From the NCBI RefSeq assembly GCF_047496725.1, contig NC_132974.1:6207501-6271500 (forward strand): a DNA stretch of 64,000 bases, written 5' to 3'. Shown in pieces: positions 59,485-64,000 of the stretch. Position numbers and translations under genes: made by a program. The DNA comes from Anoplolepis gracilipes (taxonomy: Eukaryota; Arthropoda; Insecta; Hymenoptera; Formicidae). The notes under the pieces are model-generated. The model saw nothing but the letters and a program-made list of their open reading frames with translations. It did not search any database and was not told where the DNA came from. Each line of letters begins with the position of its first letter. Position 1 is the stretch's first letter.

Positions 59485-62400
59485 CTGTAAAAAGAGAGAA
59501 ACACACATGTGCATAAATAAATGTGTTTGAATTTATGGCATATCGGCGACGATTATAGCGGTGGCAATGATTGTCCTCCTTCGGCAATCGCATCGCGCTT
59601 TCGCTAATGTGCATCAAGGCGATCGAGGTCTACCGGATAATTTAGCGAATACAGAGAAGGTGTTCATATGAGGGGGCTCCATTACGAGCTATATTAATTA
59701 ACACTTCCAACTACGGTGAAAAAGGTTGGCTAATAATAGAAGCGCCTTGATGCAATTAACTTCTGCCACCGATATCTCGCAGTACATTCTTCGCATGTCG
59801 ATTATATAATTAAAATTATTTTCAATATATTTTTATGTTATTATAATTTTATTTATTCCATATTATATCTATTCTATTTAAACATTTTATTTCGTACATA
59901 TTAAATATTATTTTTCGTAAAATAATTTTAATTATATAATCGAAAAAATGAAAAATAGGGAGTAAGAGCAAGGGATTGCAAAAATGTCGCGCGATGTTGA
60001 CATCTCAAACTAGGTTGATGCATATCGATCCGGAGCTTTTTTTGAAGTCAAAAAATTGCGCACTCTTACATGCTTCGTTGCTTCTTATTCGTTATTACGC
60101 ACCTGTGAGCCCTACAAGATGTCAGATGTAAAATCCTCATAATTACGATATAGACGAATAGAATGTTTTTTTTTAATTAAGGAAATGTGCAATTAACTAA
60201 CCAACAAATCTCTAATTACATTTGCTTCAGTTCACATTTTAGCGACTGCTAAACGCGCGCATGGAATTGCATAGTAATTATGTTGTGGAAGTTGTAATTA
60301 AATAATGCACAAACTATTAAGATTAGCGATAACAGCAATTAATTAAGATATGCTATAATATTTAACGTATTAAAATACGTTAATTTGTGTTTAGAAAGAC
60401 TATTTAATATTGACAATTTTAATATTCAATTTGGCGATATATATGTTATCGCCGCGAGCTGCAAAAGCGTCTCAATATAGTGCAACGTTAAATACAGTTA
60501 ACGAAGTGCTATACATAGATGTATAAAACCTATTTTCGAGCCGCGGGGTAAACGTTCTCTCAGGGCTATCGTCTAGTTGTGACATCATTGCTCAGTACCG
60601 AGAGTTTTTGCCTTCCTCTTTAGCTGTCCTTTATGTCATTATCTTCTCTCTCTCAGAAATATATACGCTTCTAAAAGTTAGCCACAATCGTATCAAGATA
60701 TTATATAAATAAGTCGTATTTCTACATTGCATCGCAAAACGTGAATATCTCGACAAAATTTATTTTTGGACGCAACTGCATCACAATTGTATTATTCATT
60801 TAGTAAAGTAAGAACATAATTATGTAAGACTTAAAAAAATTTGTACTGTGATAAAAATATTGTGAAGAAAAAATGCATTATATAAATTGGATAATGAAAA
60901 TTCGAAGAAAAAAAAAAAATCTGGTTTCCAAATTTTCTCTACAGCTTTAAATGTAGATACAGAGAAAATTTTCATCAAGGCATTATGATTTTTTTGTAAT
61001 TCTTAGACAAGATTAAAAAATAAGTGACAAGTTTTAAAAGATATTGATTTTAAAGATGGTTGGTAAAATTGTATTTTATTAAGATATACTTCTTAAACAT
61101 ATTTTCTTTTTTCTATGTCAAGATATAGAAAGAACTTGACATTGTAACCGCCTTTCCACTATCTATGGCCTTAATTAACATTGAATGTTTTAATCTCACT
61201 ATATTTGTCTTAATGTGAACTGCGTACTAATATAATTATACATATATATTTTTTTTTCTATGTAAAACGTAAAAACGTCTACATAAGAGAATTTATTGCT
61301 TTTAAAATTCTCACGTAGATGTTTTTACGTTTTATATAGAAAAAATATATATTCGAAAAAGCTATCTCTAAAAAACAATTCAATTTTTTTGCCTAATTAT
61401 ATCATCAAAATTTTTGTAAATTTATTATTTCTTATCGCGCGCTTCGCTTTGTATCGTAAAGATACAATGAAAGCCACAATAGTGGCAAAAAGATTACACA
61501 GAAGTAACGCGCAAGAAAGGGTCAAGCGTAACGTGCACGACACGACACGCACGCACGCGTGGGCGAGAGAGCTCTGACTTTACTTGTCAAACTTGGGTGC
61601 ACAGTCCGTTAAAACTGTTGTTAGAGCTACGTGGGAGGTTGCAGGTCTCTTCTATACGCAGAAGTGCATCGCGTGCAGATTCACATCCGCGAGGCACTAT
61701 ACGTAATCGGCGGAAATGAGTCTAAGGAACGTTATTAAACGGGCCGTTGAAAATTTGGGATACATGTATTTTCGGGTACGTCAGATATATCGGGTATCAA
61801 ATATGTCGCTGAACTTCTTGGCAATTTAACAGAGACGCGGCAGGAAGCGAGACGACAAATTTGCCGACGATTATGAAAGCGACTCGAGTTACACAAGCTT
61901 CGTAAAATCTAGTTAACGTTTGTTAAAATAATATTTTTAAAACAAAAAAAAAAAAAAAAAAACATAAGAGAATCTATTTCCAGACGAAGGTTATTAATTA
62001 AATTACTTTCGTAGTCGCTACGATTAGAAGAATCATGCGGTTGATTGTGATCACGTCTGTGTCAGTTAGGAAATTGTTCTTTGCTTTATAAAATCGTACT
62101 CCTCCCGTTTCATCTGATTTTTTTAAAAGTTTCTTACAAGGCGAGAAAGGGAGAAATGCACAATTTCACCGCGTCGAGAGTCGGTCGTCGTCGATTTGCG
62201 ACGGACTATATTTGGCAGCCTCCATATTCCTCAGTTATCTCTTCCCCCCTTGTGAGACAAACAAGCCTTAATGCGTGAGATAAAACGTGACTCGATAGTC
62301 TCGGAGCATATTCGTTCTTGTTTTGTTGCAACAATTTTTATGAGACAAAGAGCATTCAGTAAGTACTAAGTAATTTCACAAAAGTTATCCTGAAAGATAA

Positions 62401-64000
62401 GTATATGTTTCTAATCCCCGAACGTAAACAATATTTAGAAAATTCTAAGAAATATTAGTATACCAATTTTTGAATTCGCGAGGCGAATTGAATTATACAG
62501 TATGTGATATGAAAACGATTGAGATAAGCGGAAAGTTATCTCGTAATCATGTAGATCTCGACTCTTGAAAATTAACGAATCGATTGAGAACCACTTACGA
62601 TAAAATCTCGACCGTGACATATACATATACTTCGTGAACATATCGCGATTTTCCATTTGTCAATCAGTCACGCATGTATGAAAATGCTCGATATTAGCAT
62701 TTTTTTTTCTAATTGTCGCATGCAGCATCGAAGAAGTATATTTTACATACGTAAGTGTAAGAGTAATGTTATATAAGAGATATGAAATGTGCTCGAGCGC
62801 ACCGTATGATACGAATGTAAAAAGCTTCGAGGTGAGAGTGATGTCATACTTTAAATCCTGAAAAGGAAACATCTATGGCGTGGAAAAAAAAGCGAATGGA
62901 ACGCGACGACGAAGATCGTGGAGATTCGATTCGCGTTTTGTCCCATGTCCTTGACATCGATACGGTGCATTCGTGCCTTGCAAAAATGGTACAGCTATCG
63001 TACCGTAAGAAGAAATATTGTTAAGTCTAATTACACGCGACGATTCACAGCTTGGCGACTGTAATTCAATGACAAAGAGTACTCCGCGTGTGTGTCATAC
63101 CTCTATTTATCCATATTTTTACGCTTCTACGTAAAGTGTCGCGACATAAAAGCAACGCGATCTGATCTCATTTGTTGTTCGTTCATCAAACGAAATGAAC
63201 GAGAAATAGGATATTTCTTAAAAATGAAACTACGTTGAATATTTTTATGACAGGAAGAAAAATATTTTATCAAGCATTTTATACGAAATGTGATAATAAA
63301 AGATATAGAATTGTGTTTTGACATTATAAAAACACAATAAAAGTTTGGTAATAAAGTTACGTAATCAATTTTTTTTCATATCGCTTTAAAAAATCGAAAT
63401 AGAAAAAAATCTCGTGTTAATTGATTCGAGAATAATTCGAGTAAAGGGAACGAAATGTTTCCTTTCTTGGATCGCTTGCCAAAAACACAAATCAGAGCGT
63501 TCGTCGAAGATTAAGGACATCCTGTATTTTGACAAACAGCGTATATTCATCAAGAAACGACGGACCGAGAAAGACCGAAAAGACGCTCTTTTTAGCAAAA
63601 CATTTCCTATTCTTTTAACTAATACAATGGATCGTAAGTAGCAGACAGCTGAAAGGCCGCTTTTAACGCATTCGCGGGTATACCATTATGAATCTTCGTT
63701 CTCATTTCTTGGTGTTATTCTGCCCAGAAGGTGAAAACGCGTGATACTTGCGGTTCAATATCGGCTTCAACAAGTGGTTTCGAATAATTATGTATTCGGG
63801 ATGATTTTCGTACGAATTTCAAGCGTTGCAATTAAGTGACACGCGCTTCCGCTGTCCATATTGCATTCGTTTTATTGACGTTCGCCACGTGTGTTCAGTG
63901 TGGACTGAATGACGCATTGTTAAGAGTGACGAACGAAAGCCATTCGCGAATTGAGTGGAAACTGCACACACATGTGAGTTTTATGATTGTAAAAATATTT
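59485..64000. other. Likely CLASP 5' intron and flanking DNA, no exon recognised
   Basis: I searched the minus strand for the missing start of TOG1 and did not find it. The region is AT-rich with a hairpin at 61244-61351, an A-run at about 61943-61960, and GC-richer patches near 61.5-61.9, 62.1-62.25 and 62.9-63.0 kb. A 49-codon plus-strand ORF (62875-63024, MAWKKKRMERDDED...) has good composition but no other support. Confidence 0.5.
61244..61351. repeat. ~108-bp imperfect hairpin
   Basis: CTATGTAAAACGTAAAAACG and TAAGAGAATTT on the left pair with AAATTCTCACGTAGATG and TTTTTACGTTTTATATAG on the right, over a loop of about 10-15 bases with a few mismatches. Either a mini-MITE or a small-RNA precursor. 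Confidence 0.5.

Noticed and set aside
59485..64000. Search for the missing N-terminal CLASP exon
   Set aside because: No minus-strand exon resembling the beginning of TOG1, in the right phase and with a proper donor, was found; likely beyond the window.

Overview
This is a eukaryotic, AT-rich insect window. Genes have many short exons with GT/AG introns from tens of bases to about 14 kb, (GA)n/(TA)n microsatellites are common, and there are several fold-back/MITE-like elements but no transposase or reverse transcriptase ORF. Protein content (NDUFB5, a Tret1-type sugar transporter, CLASP) and overall texture suggest a hymenopteran, possibly an ant; that assignment is inference. No sequence search was run, so names rest on recognised motifs and on exon phases that join without stops.

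Layout. 1-6.0 kb: AT-rich, no convincing gene, one pre-miRNA-like hairpin near 2.0 kb. 6.07-7.28 kb (-): complete three-exon NDUFB5 gene, a complex I accessory subunit. About 10.0-28.8 kb (+): a trehalose/sugar transporter of the MFS family, rebuilt as eight coding exons (545 aa) with a likely GC-rich non-coding first exon ending at 10324. Its tiny first coding exon (14295-14314) is separated from the second (24045) by a 9.7-kb intron. That intron holds the most unusual object here: a 3,407-bp fold-back element (16536-19942) with a perfect 9-bp target duplication, arms of about 1.5 kb and tandem 150-bp units, probably a non-autonomous Mutator-like element. 28.8-35.8 kb: intergenic, tail-to-tail, with a MITE-like hairpin and simple repeats.

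35.78 kb to beyond 59.48 kb (-): the microtubule plus-end protein CLASP (Drosophila Orbit/MAST/chb). 26 coding exons join to 1416 codons without a stop; the true N-terminus lies off the window. A separate first exon at 44688-44895 joins in phase to the shared exon at 43393-43424 and predicts a short isoform lacking TOG1 (1308 aa), analogous to vertebrate CLASP beta/gamma isoforms. The 14-kb intron upstream (43425-57514) holds GC-rich islands, a TATA-like site and weakly supported plus-strand exons that could be a nested Cys-rich micro-gene. 59.5-64 kb is probably CLASP 5' intron with no recognised exon.

The three genes have unrelated jobs: respiration, sugar transport and microtubule dynamics. 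The main interest lies in the fold-back element, the alternative CLASP promoter, the long split transporter 5' end, and a set of palindromic elements that mostly lie inside introns.
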